DNA of 64,000 bases, from positions 124,001 through 188,000 of the forward strand of contig JAUGWO010000107.1 in NCBI GenBank assembly GCA_049724395.1, written 5' to 3'. This stretch comes from Spongospora subterranea f. sp. subterranea (lineage: Eukaryota > Endomyxa: Phytomyxea > Phytomyxea > Plasmodiophorida). Shown piece after piece: positions 34,970 to 46,718 of the stretch; positions within the stretch are counted from its first letter, which is position 1; the number at the start of each line of letters is the position of its first letter. The notes under the pieces are model-generated. The model did not search any database. It saw only the letters and a program-made list of their open reading frames with translations, and had not been told where the DNA came from. Position numbers and translations under genes: made by a program.

Positions 34970-35957
34970 ATGACCATGATGGAAGAGGACGAACTATCGA
35001 CGCAGGATCTAAGATGCCGAATGTACGAGGAGAAATACCCAGAAATTGACCAGACCGTCATGGTTCAGGTCAAGAGTATTGCTGAAATGGGTGCCTATGT
35101 GTCGCTTCTGGAGTATGATGGTGTTGAAGGCATGATCCTCTTGTCGGAGCTTTCCCGTCGCCGAATCAGGTCTGTTAACAAGCTCATTCGAGTGGGTCGA
35201 ACGGAGGCTGTTGTGGTGCTCCGTGTGGACAAAGAAAAGGGATATATCGATCTGTCTAAACGTCGTGTGACGCCCGAAGACATAGAAAAACTCGAGCTCA
35301 AGTGGAACAAATCGAAAACCGTTCATTCAATCATGCGACAGGTGTCATCTAAAGTCCATATGCCGATCGAGGAATTACAGCGATTAGTAGCCTGGCCCTT
35401 ATACAAGAAATACGTCCACGCGTACAACGCGTTCAAAGTCGCGGTTACAGATCCAGATTCGGTCTTCTCGGATCTTGACATTTCGCCCAATGTACGAGCG
35501 GAACTCATGAAACAGATTGAGCGCCGCCTAACACCACAAGCTGTGAAAGTCAGGGCTGATGTTGAAGTAACGTGCTTCAAATATGAAGGTTCGTGTTTCT
35601 GTTTTGATAGTCGTAGACATTCTCAGTCTTGTTTCAGGTATTGATGCAGTCAAAGATGCGTTGGGAGAAGGTTTAAAGCTGACATCAGAAGAATTCCCCT
35701 TATCGATCAAGTTAATCGCTCCTCCTTTGTATGTCATATCGACAGTTTCCCTTGATAAAGAGGAAGGCATTGCTCGATTGAAAGCGGCTTGCGATGCCAT
35801 CGGCCAGCGTATATCACGTCACGGCGGGGACTTCAACATCAAGCAGGAAGCGCGAGCAGTCACCGAAAAGGATGAGAAGATGCTGGCGTCACAGCTCGAA
35901 GCTTACGAAATGCAAAATCGTCAAGTTGATGGCGATGATGATATTGATGCGGAATGA
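34970..35957 (+). CDS. EIF2S1: translation initiation factor eIF2 subunit alpha
   Basis: eIF2-alpha is the regulatory subunit of the factor that brings Met-tRNAi to the 40S ribosome. The S1 domain carries [20 protein letters not shown] and the kinase-substrate loop [13 protein letters not shown], in which the conserved serine is phosphorylated by GCN2-type kinases in other eukaryotes. The helical domain follows with [21 protein letters not shown] 49-nt intron (35589-35637) interrupts the [11 protein letters not shown] junction. The C-terminal alpha-beta domain includes [20 protein letters not shown] and an acidic end. Length (about 310) is normal. The conserved serine predicts intact stress control of translation. 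Confidence 0.97.
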
Positions 35958-36890
35958 ATAATTCGATAAACCAACCTGAATATTACGCCTCGATAATGTG
36001 CATTACAAACTTCTAAATTATAACGCTTTTGTTGCAAACTAACTGGATTCTAGATGCGATGCTTCAGAAGCTAAATGAGTTTTTGCCAAAGAGCAATGAT
36101 TTCGGAAAGTTCAGTTTTGCAACGCCTCGATTGAAGGTTCAGCCGGTGTTCTTCATTTACAACCAATTTCAGAAGTTCGACATCATCAAGAAAGGGCGTG
36201 TTTAGTTATCAATGGTCTTTGAAAACTTGTCTCAAAAAAACATACACTATTCTTGGTTGATACAAAATTACTATGGCATTTTGCCTGACAATTCGGGTAA
36301 TTTTCGTCAAATAAATGGTGTTCTGAGGGGAATCTTGCAGCACATACAGTTCAGAAGAAGCCTGGGATCATCTGGAGAAATTCCCCACTGCCTTGATGTG
36401 GAGCGATTGAGAACCAGCTACCTAGATGCACAACATGGAGAATGTAAGGTTTAGCAACTTCCAGACCTCGGTTTATTTGTCTCAAGACAGCATCGCTGCA
36501 TTAGCCTACTGACTCAGCATCTTGTGCATGCATCCGTCATGCAAAAGATGCTACGTCGTACCTCATCAAACAAGTGTTTGTATTTCACACTTCTCAAAAT
36601 GTTGCCGTTTTTTATTTCGCAAAAGAACTGACCCCAAATTTCAAATTCTCGTTGTTGTTTAGTTGTATCCAAGACAAATTCAATGTCAAATCAGACAATT
36701 AAAATTGATGGATACCAAAAAATTCCTTACGAGAAACCGAGAAACCGTCGGATAGACAGACCCTTTGAACATGGCGAAAATATACTGTCAATGAGCCAAT
36801 GACGGCTGAAGGAGTACAGAGCAGCCCGTCACAGGGCCTGTGTTAAAAGACTATGATATAGGGAGGGGGCCAAGGAAAACCGAAGCTGTA
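35958..36890. other. interval without a recognised gene
   Basis: Plus-strand frames at about 36,054-36,205 (LNEFLPKSNDFGKFSFATPR) and 36,212-36,454 have protein-like composition but match no family I know. They cannot be joined convincingly. The region also holds the 3' end of eIF2-alpha and the promoter of CEP41. Confidence 0.35.
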
Positions 36891-37773
36891 ATGTCGAGAG
36901 CGTCGGCGGCCGTTACTGGCATTTGCAGCTCGGTCAAATCAATTAAGATTAGCCAGGATCAGAAGAAAAGACATGAGTCGAAAAGATATATGAATATTGG
37001 GCCGTTGACAAACACAGGGCGAACAATGAAAGACGTTAAGAAAGTCGAGAAGCGTAGGCTCGTGAAACGGTGATCATGGTGTCACGACTGATTTTGCTTT
37101 AGCGGTGAGAATTGGGGAAATATTCAAAAGAATTTCATGCAATGAAGTTCATCAACTACTGCATGATAATTTGGATGCTAACGAGTCGATATACCAACTT
37201 GATGACATTGATGGATCAGGCGAGTCACCACGCTCTGAATCCAAGGCTTGTTCATTGGGAAGGCCAACAGCTGATCGCGTGGTGCAACTGGAAAAATCGG
37301 CTGCAGAAGAAGGGGCACTGGCGCCGTTTTACCTGCTCGATATTCGCCCGGTATCTGCATTTGCTGAGGCTCATATATCAAAAGCTCGCTCGTACCAAAT
37401 GCTGGATCTACGGCGCGACCGAATGACCACCGAAATTGTCAGGTTTAAACAGGATGAAACACGACCTATTATCGTATATTCGGACAATGAACGAGAAGCA
37501 ATGGAGACGGGAACTTTGCTGGTTCAGAAACACTTTCCCAACATTAGCATCCTGTCTACGAATTTCGAGAAATATGCGGCGCGGTTTCCCGAAGATATCG
37601 TCGGCGAAATTAAAAAAGTGCAAGTGGAAAAAAAGAAGAACACACCAGGTAAATTGTACGTCGCTAAACGCGTCTACAACGCAAACGATGATTACTCAAC
37701 TGTATCCGAAGCATCTCGAACCAGTCGCCGAGGAACAAACTCGATTTCCAGTTTACCATGGCGACCCAGCTAA
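36891..37773 (+). CDS. CEP41: CEP41-like centrosomal/ciliary protein with rhodanese domain
   Basis: In animals CEP41 sits at centrioles and cilia and is needed for tubulin glutamylation of the axoneme. Exon 1 starts at ATG 36891 and contains YMNIGPLTNTGRTMKDVKKV, equivalent to the human HIKSRLDTGNSMTKYTEKL block. A 40-nt intron (donor CG/gtgatc, acceptor gtgag/AATTGG) joins KRRLVKR to IGEIFKRISCNEVHQLL. The rhodanese fold follows with FYLLDIRPVSAFAEAHISKA, RPIIVYSDNEREAMETG, and ILSTNFEKYAARFPEDIVG. The usual rhodanese catalytic cysteine is replaced (YSDNE loop), as in other CEP41 proteins, so it is probably non-catalytic. Its presence suggests the organism builds a flagellum. Confidence 0.88.
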
Positions 37774-37940
37774 AACAGATTAATATTGGCCAGTAAAATT
37801 GATGATTGTATATCCCTGTTCATTCAGCTTTTCAATGGAACAGTTGGCCGGTCTAACAATCTCCATCACCCAAATGGACCAATGTGTGTAGTCTCCGCTA
37901 CGGAGTTATGGCCATTGGAATAACGTATTTTCCTGCAACA

Positions 37941-40614
37941 ATGGAGCAGAACCGCCGCAAACAGCCCACTTGGCATCAGCCCTTGACCTCTCCAGATGCA
38001 AAATGCTTGGCAATCTTCAATAGTTTAACGCTATCGAAGACCCCTTTTGTTCCAATTCAGCCCAATCATGGTACGCCAGTAACGTATGCTGGGCCATATT
38101 ATCGTTAATGATCCTGTTGCAGTATCGTGGTATGCATGCGGGCCGACCGTTTACGATTCTGCCCATCTTGGCCATGCTCGTGCCTACGTCACGTTTGATA
38201 TAATTCGACGAATACTCCAGGATTATTTCAATTACAACATTACTTATGTGATGAACATCACTGATGTTGATGATAAGATTATTTTGCGGGCACGTCGAAA
38301 TCATCTTTTCGACGAGTATTCTCGCAAGGCAGAAGGTGATGTTGATTTAATCAAGCTTGACGCTGAAAAGGCGTTCGGTAATGCTATTTCGTCGCTGCAT
38401 GGGAAAATTGAACGCTTCGAGACGCTGGCAAAGGAATCTAACAACAAACGCCGGTAATAACCTATGAATCTTACTTGAATCATTGTATAATCTGTTCTAT
38501 AAAGTGAGGAAGAGTTTGTTGGCAAGATCGACGAGGAAAAAAAACGCCTTGAGAGGCTGTTACAAGATAAGGCGAAATTCGATGGTGGATCTACTGCTTC
38601 AGAACTGTTGACATCGGGAAGGGAGGTGATCTCAGCCTGGCTTGACGAGCAATTTGGATCGCAAATCAAGGATCATGGCATATTCCGCAAACATGCGGCC
38701 GCATTCGAGGCCGAATTTCTGAGTGATATGGCAGAGCTGAACGTTAGAGAGCCGGATGTTCTGACACGAGTTAGTGAATATGTCGATAAGATTGAGGCGT
38801 TTGTTGCAGAATTAATAGAGAAAGGTTCTCAATCAGCATGGCTCCTTTATTTTTATCAAATCGTTAAGTGTGCTAGTTCAGGGTTTGCTTATGAGACAAA
38901 CGGGTCCGTTTATTTCGACGTCGAGAAGTTTTCTTCAACGCCGGGATGCTCTTACGCGAAGCTCTGCCCATGGTCTGTTGGGAATGAGGCGCTTCAAGAA
39001 GAAGGTGAAGGTCAGTTGAAGGCATCGGATGCAAAGAAGAGTCGCCACGATTTTGCTTTATGGAAGAAATCTAAAGCGGGAGAGCCCTCTTGGCATTCTC
39101 GTTGGGGTGATGGCCGCCCTGGTTGGCATATTGAATGTATCAATATTAGTGTACTTCGCCCTGCCCTGTAGTCATCTCTTTAATTTGCAGGCTCTGTTAT
39201 GGCGTCCGATGTGCTGGGACAACAGTTTGATATTCATTCCGGTGGAGAAGATCTCAAATTTCCGCACGTAAAAGTTCTGATGATCCTATTCCGGTTGGTT
39301 TCTAATTTTGTTGCAGCATGATAATGAGTTGGCGCAATCAGAAGCTTTTTTTGGCTGCCAGCAATGGGTCAATTACTTCATGCACGCTGGGCATCTCTCT
39401 ATTGACGGATTGAAAATGTCGAAGTCGCTGAAAAACTTCGTCACGATTCGCGAAGCGCTCAATGAGTATTCGTCAAGGCAAATTCGGATTTTATTCCTGC
39501 TCCAAGAATGGGATAAACCCATGAGCTGTATGTTGCCCCAATCAGGTTTTCGTTGTTATTCAGCCAATAACGCATATCAACAGTCAATATGCAAAGTCTA
39601 GATGAAGCTGTCACCAAAGAAAAACGCCTGAACGAGTTTTTCATGTCTGCGGATGTACATATTCGTAAAGGCATGTCTGGAAATCAGGTAAGCTATTTCG
39701 TCGTCGCACGTTCTTCTTGGTGGTTCATCAGTGAATGCAGGTCTGCTCACCTGTTGATGAAACCCTTAGGGAGTTGCTGAAATCCACTCAAACTGCCGTT
39801 CACAAGGCTCTGCTGGATAATTTCGATTATCCTTCCGCCATGGCCCAGCTGTTCAATCTTCTAAGCGAAACGAACAAGTATATGGCCAACGATGACGCCA
39901 TGCCCCTTCTGTTGAAGAAGATTGCCTCTTATTTAACTCGAATGATCAGAGTTTTTGGCATTATTCCTGATTCTGAACTCGGCCTCAGCGCCGAAAGTAC
40001 GACCAACAGCAGTGCTGTCACACATGTTCTAGATGCTGTTCGTATTAATGTGGTTCGATATTATTGCGATGGCACTTAGTGGTCTACAGGTTACGGAATT
40101 TCGCAGTAAAATTCGGAATGCAGCGCTCAACGGATCAAATATGAATGAGATCCTCAAGACCTGCGATATGTTCCGGGATACGATTTTACCCGATTTGGGA
40201 GTACGTCTCGAGGATAAACTGGGCAAATCGGTATGGAAACTCGACGACCCTGAGGCCATGCGCAAAGAAAGGGAAGAAGCCGAAAGACAAGCCAACGCGA
40301 AACTTTTAAAAAAACTGGAAGTTAAGCTGATCGTTAAACAGAATGCGTTGAGCCGATTGCAGAAAGATTTGGTGGACCCATCGCTGTTATTCCGGACCGA
40401 TCCGCCCAAGTACGGCGAGTTCGATTCGGAAAACATTCCAACGCTGAAAATCGACGGTACTCCAGTCTCTGATGAACTCCGGACCAAGTTGAAGAAACAG
40501 ATGGCAAAGATACTTGAAAAGTACCAGAAGGCCAATGCTGATCCCGAGATGGCCAATAAACTGGTGGCGGAATGCCACCAGATAACTGAGCATATATCTA
40601 AACTTGCTTTGTAA
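37941..40614 (+). CDS. CARS1: cysteinyl-tRNA synthetase, cytosolic type
   Basis: This class I synthetase charges tRNA-Cys. The gene has about eight exons. The N-terminal extension contains [20 protein letters not shown] 54-nt or so intron joins this to [20 protein letters not shown], which holds the first zinc cysteine and the HIGH-type HLGH motif. [17 protein letters not shown], the second zinc site in GRPGWHIEC, then [10 protein letters not shown] and [11 protein letters not shown] follow. The KMSKS loop appears as [11 protein letters not shown]. The eukaryote-specific C-terminal region carries [17 protein letters not shown] and a long basic coiled coil near [17 protein letters not shown]. 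All catalytic motifs are present. The intron at 40,047-40,089 or so rejoins VLDAVRIN and VTEFRSK. Confidence 0.96.
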
Positions 40615-40733
40615 TAAGGTTCATGATCTGGTGACTGCAAATAAATGTCGAAAATAAAGGAAATTTAGGTGATCGATGATGCAATGAAAAATAGCAGTTG
40701 TCTCTTTAAGGTATATTATGTAGGTCGACAGTC

Positions 40734-41780
40734 TCATGATGATGTCTCAGATATGGTAAGACAAATCGCCATAAGGAACATGCCAGCAAAAACGGACCAA
40801 GTTACGCATCGATCAGTGGGGTCATATCGATGAGCAAGAGGAAGAAGTTCACGAGTCGAAACAAAAACCATCATTCCAGCAACCAAGGCGGAAATCGCAC
40901 CGAATGAGTAGTCCGAAACAAAGATGGACATGAGGACGTTATCCCAAGACCGCACCCAGGAACTCGACACCTCCGCTTGCTGCTGACCAGAGAAACGCCC
41001 TCCATCGGCTTCCTGTGGCGAAGTAGAGTGGCATGGCAACGCAAAGACTGGAAAATAAACAATTAATTGAAAAGCAAGAGGCAAACAATACGAGTTACCC
41101 TTCGAGGACATTGTGAATACCGATGGCAATACTAACTGAAAGGCCACTATTGCAATCGCTGAGCGTAGATATGAATGTGGTCAAACCCTCGGGTCTATTG
41201 AAAGAGATGATCAACATAAAGACAACGAGGATCAAACAGCGTCCAGTATCTTACATATTATGCAAAGCGACAGCCAATGCTGCCACGAGTGACGCTCTCT
41301 TTAGGTTGCGATCGTTTTCCGTTTTGAAAGTCGGCTGACCTTTCTCGAGTTCAACGTCGGTGGACTCTCCAGCAGTGACAGTGACCTCATCTTCGTGATG
41401 AGAGGACTCTCCGACATGATGAACAATCAAATCCAGAACGCCAATCAGCAGCATTCCCAAAAAGAAGAATACCGTCGTATGCAGGAAAGGGCTGGATTTG
41501 ATATCTGTTTTTCCTTCGAAGTATATCTTGAACTTATCTCGCGACTCATCGTAGATCTCAACAAAGGAAACGTACAGCATGACGCCGGCAGATAATCCTA
41601 ATGAAGAAGCCAAAACCATTCGATCATGCAACCTGACGAAGAATGCGGCCATACTCCCGATTGTAGTGGCCAATGAGGCACCAAACGTGAATAGGAATGC
41701 TAAAAGCGTTTCATCATCAAAACCGGAAATAAAACAAGGTGGCGAACGCTACCTGCAGCATATGTTCCATGAGCCCCCAT
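40734..41780 (-). CDS. ZIP-family zinc/metal transporter
   Basis: This multi-pass transporter moves Zn2+ or Fe2+ into the cytosol. Exon 1 is short, from ATG 41780 (MGAHGTYAA). A roughly 55-nt intron leads to FLFTFGASLATTIGS, then RMVLASSLGLSAGVMLYVSF, a typical TM2-TM3 pair. A His-containing loop (HHVGESSHHEDE) lies between TM3 and TM4, as usual for the variable metal-binding loop. A further intron splits the signature in TM4: AVALHN joins IPEGLTTFIST, giving the metal-binding HNxPEG motif. The end carries two more hydrophobic segments (FGAISALVAGMMVFV and the C-terminal helix). The subfamily resembles ZRT3/ZIP11/GufA-type proteins. Exon borders in the middle (about 41,040-41,110) are approximate. 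Confidence 0.9.
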
Positions 41781-42532
41781 TAGTTACAGAAGATGAAAAC
41801 GAAAGGTTCACAGTTTAATGAAGAGACCAGCGGAAATCTGACGCTGCAATCACGTCAAACGAAACGATTCGGATTGAAGGATAGAGCGATTCCGGACATC
41901 GGGACGAGAGAGCCCGCTCTGTGGTAAATGGACTGCGTGCGGACTTCGGACTTTCATATAGCAGAGTAACTTGAACCCATTCAATTTGGATTAGCATGTT
42001 CAGCGGGTATGGTATGGGCAAGATAACTTCATCTATGTAGGACTGCGATGACATCCACGATAACAATATGATCAAATCAGCATAAACAACATTTTGTCTG
42101 ATATTTCTCCAAACCGATCATGCTGCAATGCGTTCTCTTTCACGGTTTTGCTGTCGATTTGACGTAGTTCGGTAGGATTTATGATTTTGAAAAGAAACCG
42201 TCCAGGTATTGATCGACTGTAATCATCAATATGACATGAGGGTAGACTGCTACAGACGTCTCTGGTAGTCTATACCACACGTTGAGGTTGTGCGCGCAAT
42301 ATGCACCAATACCACTTGCACCTTAAGCGGCGCAATATTTCAACAAACTGGGGCAAAAAGTGCGTCTGCAGGTGATGTTTTCAGGTTGAGCACTGACACA
42401 ATCAATAATCATCCGCTGATAGAATTACAGGGGATATATCGCTGGACCAGTAATATAGTTTGACCAGACAATAATCGTATGTCGTTTTGGTGGACTGATT
42501 CGAATTGGTTAAACAGTGTATTATGTGGTCAG
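41781..42532. other. shared upstream region, nothing recognised
   Basis: This is the divergent gap between the ZIP transporter and the zinc-finger/PUB gene. It contains only short frames and no repeat longer than about 15 bp that I could see. Confidence 0.4.
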
Positions 42533-44360
42533 ATGGGATGGCCTTGCTCTGTTTGCACATTCGATAACTCCAACATGGCGGCGACGTCGTGTGAGATCTG
42601 TGCCTCTCCACGTCCTGCCTCCGCCAATGTAATTCAATTGATTTATTGCTGTTTTCCGGCTTCATTCGATCTACATATAGGTTGCTGTCCCATCAAGTTG
42701 GGCCTGTCAACAATGCACATATGAGAATGTCCCATTAGTTCAGGTTTGTGGTATGTGCGGTGGCAGGAGGCCAGGAACGTTATCAGACGATGAAAAGACT
42801 TCGTCAGCACCTAGACAACCGCCTGCGGGTCTGTCCCCAGAAACGTCAAAGCCGAAACCTTCTGCTCCGTCTCAAGCTACTCCATTTACTAAAATGCCGG
42901 ACGCATCTGAGGCTAAACGTCTACTAGAAGAAGCAACAGCCAAAGAAAAACAACGAATTGAGCGCGAGAAAATAGTTCAAGAAAAGGTGAAGGCGGAAAA
43001 GAAAGCAGAGATCGAGAAGCGCCGGTCTGAAATTGCCGCCGAAAAGCGAGAAATAGAAAAACGAAAGTCTAAAGTGCGTCTTGATCTAGTCAAGTCTAGA
43101 TTTGAGGCTGAGAAAAAGCAAGAAGACCTTGTACAGAAGGCTAAAGACAGGAGAATTAAAGCCGAAAGCGCCGCTACTGATATACCTAGGTACGTTGGAG
43201 GACTAATTTGCAGATGCTTGATCAACACTTTCAAATTTATAGTGCTGTTCGTCTATTACATGATCGTTATGGAGTAAACGGATTGAAGGTGCCTTCAATT
43301 GTACAATCAGCAATGAATTGGACTGACGTTTGCTTTTTAGGAAGTTCTGACGTTAATATCCAAGATTGTCAATAATATTCTCACCTCTCCTGAGAATGAA
43401 AAATTCAGAACGCTCAAAATGTCTAGCCCTCTTTACAGGAACCAAATAGAATCACGCCTCGGAGCGACGGCGATCATGTTTGCACTTGGTTTTGAAATCC
43501 GGTCTCTTGAAGATGAAGTCGGAGAGACATTTAATATTCTGTTCTTGCCTATCCCCGACATTGAGTTTTTACGAACAGAGTATAATAAGATGACAGCCTT
43601 TTTGAATAAGCCAGAAACCCGGCTTCCCTCATATCTGACGAACGTCAACGACCTTGGAGATTTGACACTGTATTTTTTGATGTCGTTTCGGAATATTCTT
43701 AACAACATCGTTATCGCTCCAAATTCATCGATTGCCAGGAGGGTATTGCTGCATGGCCCAATCTACATCTGCTTACTGTTTTGATATTCTGCTCATAGAT
43801 TGATTCCCGTTCCGACCTTTTCAACGCTTTCTTCAAGCCGTTCCCGCCATCGGTTTCGATCTTATCCGAGTTCGAGTTCGCATTTCAGGATCCATTTTAT
43901 GTCTGCACTGCTAACGCTCTACTAAATCTCGAAAAAGGACTTCGCGATTTAGATAGGGAAATTGCATCGCGTTTCCGTCAATGCCGTATCGCACAGGCCG
44001 TCAACTATATTCGGGCGCATAACACTTTTGATGCCAGCAGTTCATTAGTCTCGAAAGCCATATCGGCACTAACCAACGTTGTTGGGGATATGCACCAGAC
44101 ACGTCACCATACAATCCCTCTGCGGTCTCTATTTGTCAGTGATTCATTTTTTTCGATGTCCATCATAATGCATAATGGAAGTTTTCAGAATATGACCGGC
44201 CCTATTGATGGTGCAAGAGAGTTTTTGACGTCATTGCATTCTTGATGTAGACCCGGAATCAACCGTGGCGACGGTTCCATACCCATACAAGAATGGTGTT
44301 GAGGTTTATCGTCTAGCATTAGATATCACACAGTTAGCGTGGAAAAAAACCTTAAAGTGA
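42533..44360 (+). CDS. tandem RanBP2-type zinc fingers, coiled coil and two PUB-like domains
   Basis: Exon 1 from ATG 42533 encodes a RanBP2/NZF finger (WPCSVCTFDNSNMAATSCEIC: C-x2-C-x10-C-x2-C, split here for reading). A 51-nt intron follows, then a second finger WACQQCTYENVPLVQVCGMC with the same spacing. Both have the W and aromatic-Asn (FDN/YEN) signature. A Pro/Ser linker leads to a highly charged helix (KEKQRIEREKIVQEKVKAEK). After an intron a PUB/PUG domain appears: SKIVNNILTSPENEKFRTLK and ALGFEIRSLE. Later exons give a second PUB-like block: RHHTIPLRSLF joined to NMTGPIDGAREFLTSL, then DVDPESTVATVPYPYKNG. PUB domains bind the p97/CDC48 tail; NZF fingers can bind ubiquitin. One base is out of frame near 44235. 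Function is inferred from domains only. Confidence 0.75.
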
Positions 44361-44475
44361 ATTTGAATGTGATTGATGACCTATATACGATATCTGAGAC
44401 TTTTCAGGACTAACTAGATGTTTGACCAGAACGATGTATATATATATAAATCTTCGCATTCATACCATGTGCTCA

Positions 44476-45375
44476 TTACTGTGGGGGTTTCCTTCTTTTT
44501 TTGAAAACAACTGGAGGCCTCTCCATTCCTGAAATCGACTTAGATTGAAAGGGTTTACATTGCGATTTGGATTCATTGTGGGGATCTTGGGTCCGGAGCG
44601 CGGGAAGACCGTAATCATTTGCGGCTTCAGCGATCTGCTCCAGATCTGTGAACTGGTCGACGTCAACATATGTTGGCAGTGGTTTGTTTACAGGTGATTG
44701 AGCTTCTTCTTCAAGAGGCTGATTGAGTTCCGCGTGCTATATCAACGTGATGAGAAACAAAAACTTGCAGTGAAAAACAGAAATACCAGGGGAAGTCTCT
44801 TCAACCGGAACGCTCTGCCATTGACCCATACCGGTGTCCTCGTCCAGGGGACCTAAATTAACAACTGCAGGAACTGCTGCGATTATATCAAGATCAGTGT
44901 CGGCTCCAGCCTCGTATCGATCAGGATATTGCGGGGTCTGATGGTAATCGCTCGGTCTGTACTCTGAGAAATTTGACGACGGTTTCCGTTTTGGGACCTG
45001 TTTCGATGCGACCTCGTGATATCCTTGTCCAAATGCAGACGTTGACACGAATCCTCGCTGCGAATCTTGAACCAGTTTTGTAAGAGCATTGTGGTCAATG
45101 GATCTGATTTCCGCCTCTTTATCGAATCTGTCGCGGCGCTGGTCAACCTCACGACGCTTCAATGCTTTTAATTGCTGGCGAAGATTATTATTATGTCGCC
45201 CAGCAGATTCATGTTGTCGTATTTTCTAACGCATCAGGCCGTTAGATAGATAACGGTCAAATTCAAGGTAAGCACCAACAGATGGATTGCCATCAACAAA
45301 AATCTTGCAGACGTTGCACCAATGGCGATCATTGGGTCTAGCCCATGTCGCCGTAGTATTAGGAAGGCGACTCAT
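44476..45375 (-). CDS. WBP4/FBP21-like splicing factor with U1-type zinc finger
   Basis: From ATG 45375 the N-terminus gives a matrin/U1-type C2H2 finger: HWCNVCKIFVDGNPS joins across a 54-nt or so intron to KIRQHESAGRHNNN (C-x2-C-x13-H-x5-H). This is the arrangement found at the start of WBP4, a spliceosomal B-complex protein. A basic helix follows (LKALKRREVDQRRDRFDKEA). The middle is disordered and has no obvious WW domain, though GQWQSVPV near its end recalls a WW start. A 42-nt intron precedes an acidic stretch (LNQPLEEEAQSPVN). The C-terminus ends GMERPPVVFKKRRKPPQ, again like WBP4, in which the last residues are basic and conserved. The apparent absence of full WW domains is the main uncertainty. 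Confidence 0.7.
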
Positions 45376-45799
45376 GGCCTAACGGTTAGACCAGACCACT
45401 CCTTCCTTTCCCTTCGACCTCTCCGCTATATTCGAATAGCACTTCACCGCAAAACACTCCGCGATGGTTTTCTAAACATGTACCGAAGTTATTGATTTCA
45501 AAGAATTCCCTCGCCTACAAAGAAGAACAGCTCATCAGCTGTGACCTCTAAATTATCTTAACCTGGCAATTTGAATGTCTGACCTACTCTTAACCCACGA
45601 ATTAGACCTGAAAATGATACGATAGGTTAGATTATCAGGTTTGGACCCACAACTTCCGCCTTCTTGACCAGAATTTATCGTTAATGCCACTGCCTAACAC
45701 AAGAGCTGCTATGCTGATTGAAAAAGTGTTGTCGCTTTTTACAATACTCGATTTCCAGAATAGCGCGGTCCCGATGTCCGCTACGGGTCCATAAATCCC

Positions 45800-46542
45800 A
45801 TGGCAAATAAAAGGAAACGGCCTGGCCATGAATTAGGATCTTACCAGGGATATTATCAATACAGGCGGGATACCATACAGACAACCGATAGTCGATTACT
45901 CTACCTGGACGGGAGGATACGTAGCCGAATACTGGAAAAGAATTGGCTCGATATCGGGTGTAATGAAGGCCTGTTAACCATTGCTTTAGGTATAGTTTCT
46001 GGTGCCATCGTTTACCCTGTCTCAGCCAGATTTCAGCCCGAACCTTTAATTGCCAATCGATGATCGGCCTTGATATCGATAGTGATCTAATCAACAAGGC
46101 CAACCACAATCTAGAAATGTCACGCCCCGAAGACCATTGCAAGGAAATCAAGTTTATTCAAAGCGATATTGTGTCTCCGATTGAACCTCGTAATTATCAC
46201 AGTCAATTTGGAGTGATTTCATGTTTTAGTGTGTCGAAGTGGATTCATTTGAACTACGGCGACGAAGGTGTTCAGCTGTTATTCAAGCGCATCCACGATT
46301 ACTTGGCGCCTGATGGGATATTTATTCTAGAACCGCAGCCATGGCGATCTTATCGAAAGCGTCGCCATCTGACGCAACGCATCGCTGAACAGTTCCGTAC
46401 ACTGAAACTCAGACCTGACGATTTCGATGGTGAAATTACTGCTTTGGGCTTTGCGTTGATATTATCCTGCAAATCTGTTGAGGCGAAAACCCTTGGATTC
46501 AGAAGACCTATTAAGGTGTTCCAGAAGATGAATAAATCATAA
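45800..46542 (+). CDS. Bin3/MEPCE-type RNA 5'-phosphate methyltransferase
   Basis: This SAM-dependent methyltransferase family caps the 5' gamma-phosphate of 7SK or U6-like RNA in animals, or 5'-monophosphates in the BCDIN3D branch. Exon 1 starts at ATG 45800 and includes YQGYYQYRR and the SAM-binding motif WLDIGCNEGLLTIAL. An intron (donor TTAG/gtatag, acceptor TTTCAG/CCCGAA) rejoins it to ARTFNCQSMIGLDIDSDLI, the second SAM-binding strand. The Bin3 signature follows: FGVISCFSVSKWIHLNYGDE (SVTKWIHLN in the family), then GIFILEPQPWRSYRKRR. The protein is about 220 residues, close to a bare catalytic domain without the long N-terminal extension of human MEPCE. Its RNA target is unknown. Confidence 0.93.
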
Positions 46543-46718
46543 ACGCAGAGCCTGGTGTTCTTAGGCGCACTGTCACACTTTTCCTGCTGCCTACAGAATA
46601 AGTTATTTCATCGTCTTTGAGGGCATTTTAAACTGCGATGTTCCAACCCTCGCATTAATCATTTCATCGTAGAAATTTGATGAAAAAACTCGAGAATATA
46701 TGATGGCAAAGTCATAGT

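Noticed and set aside
45370-45430. CCTAACGGTTAGACC-like sequence resembling a tRNA D-arm
   Set aside because: No matching T-arm or acceptor stem downstream; it lies in the 5' region of the WBP4-like gene.
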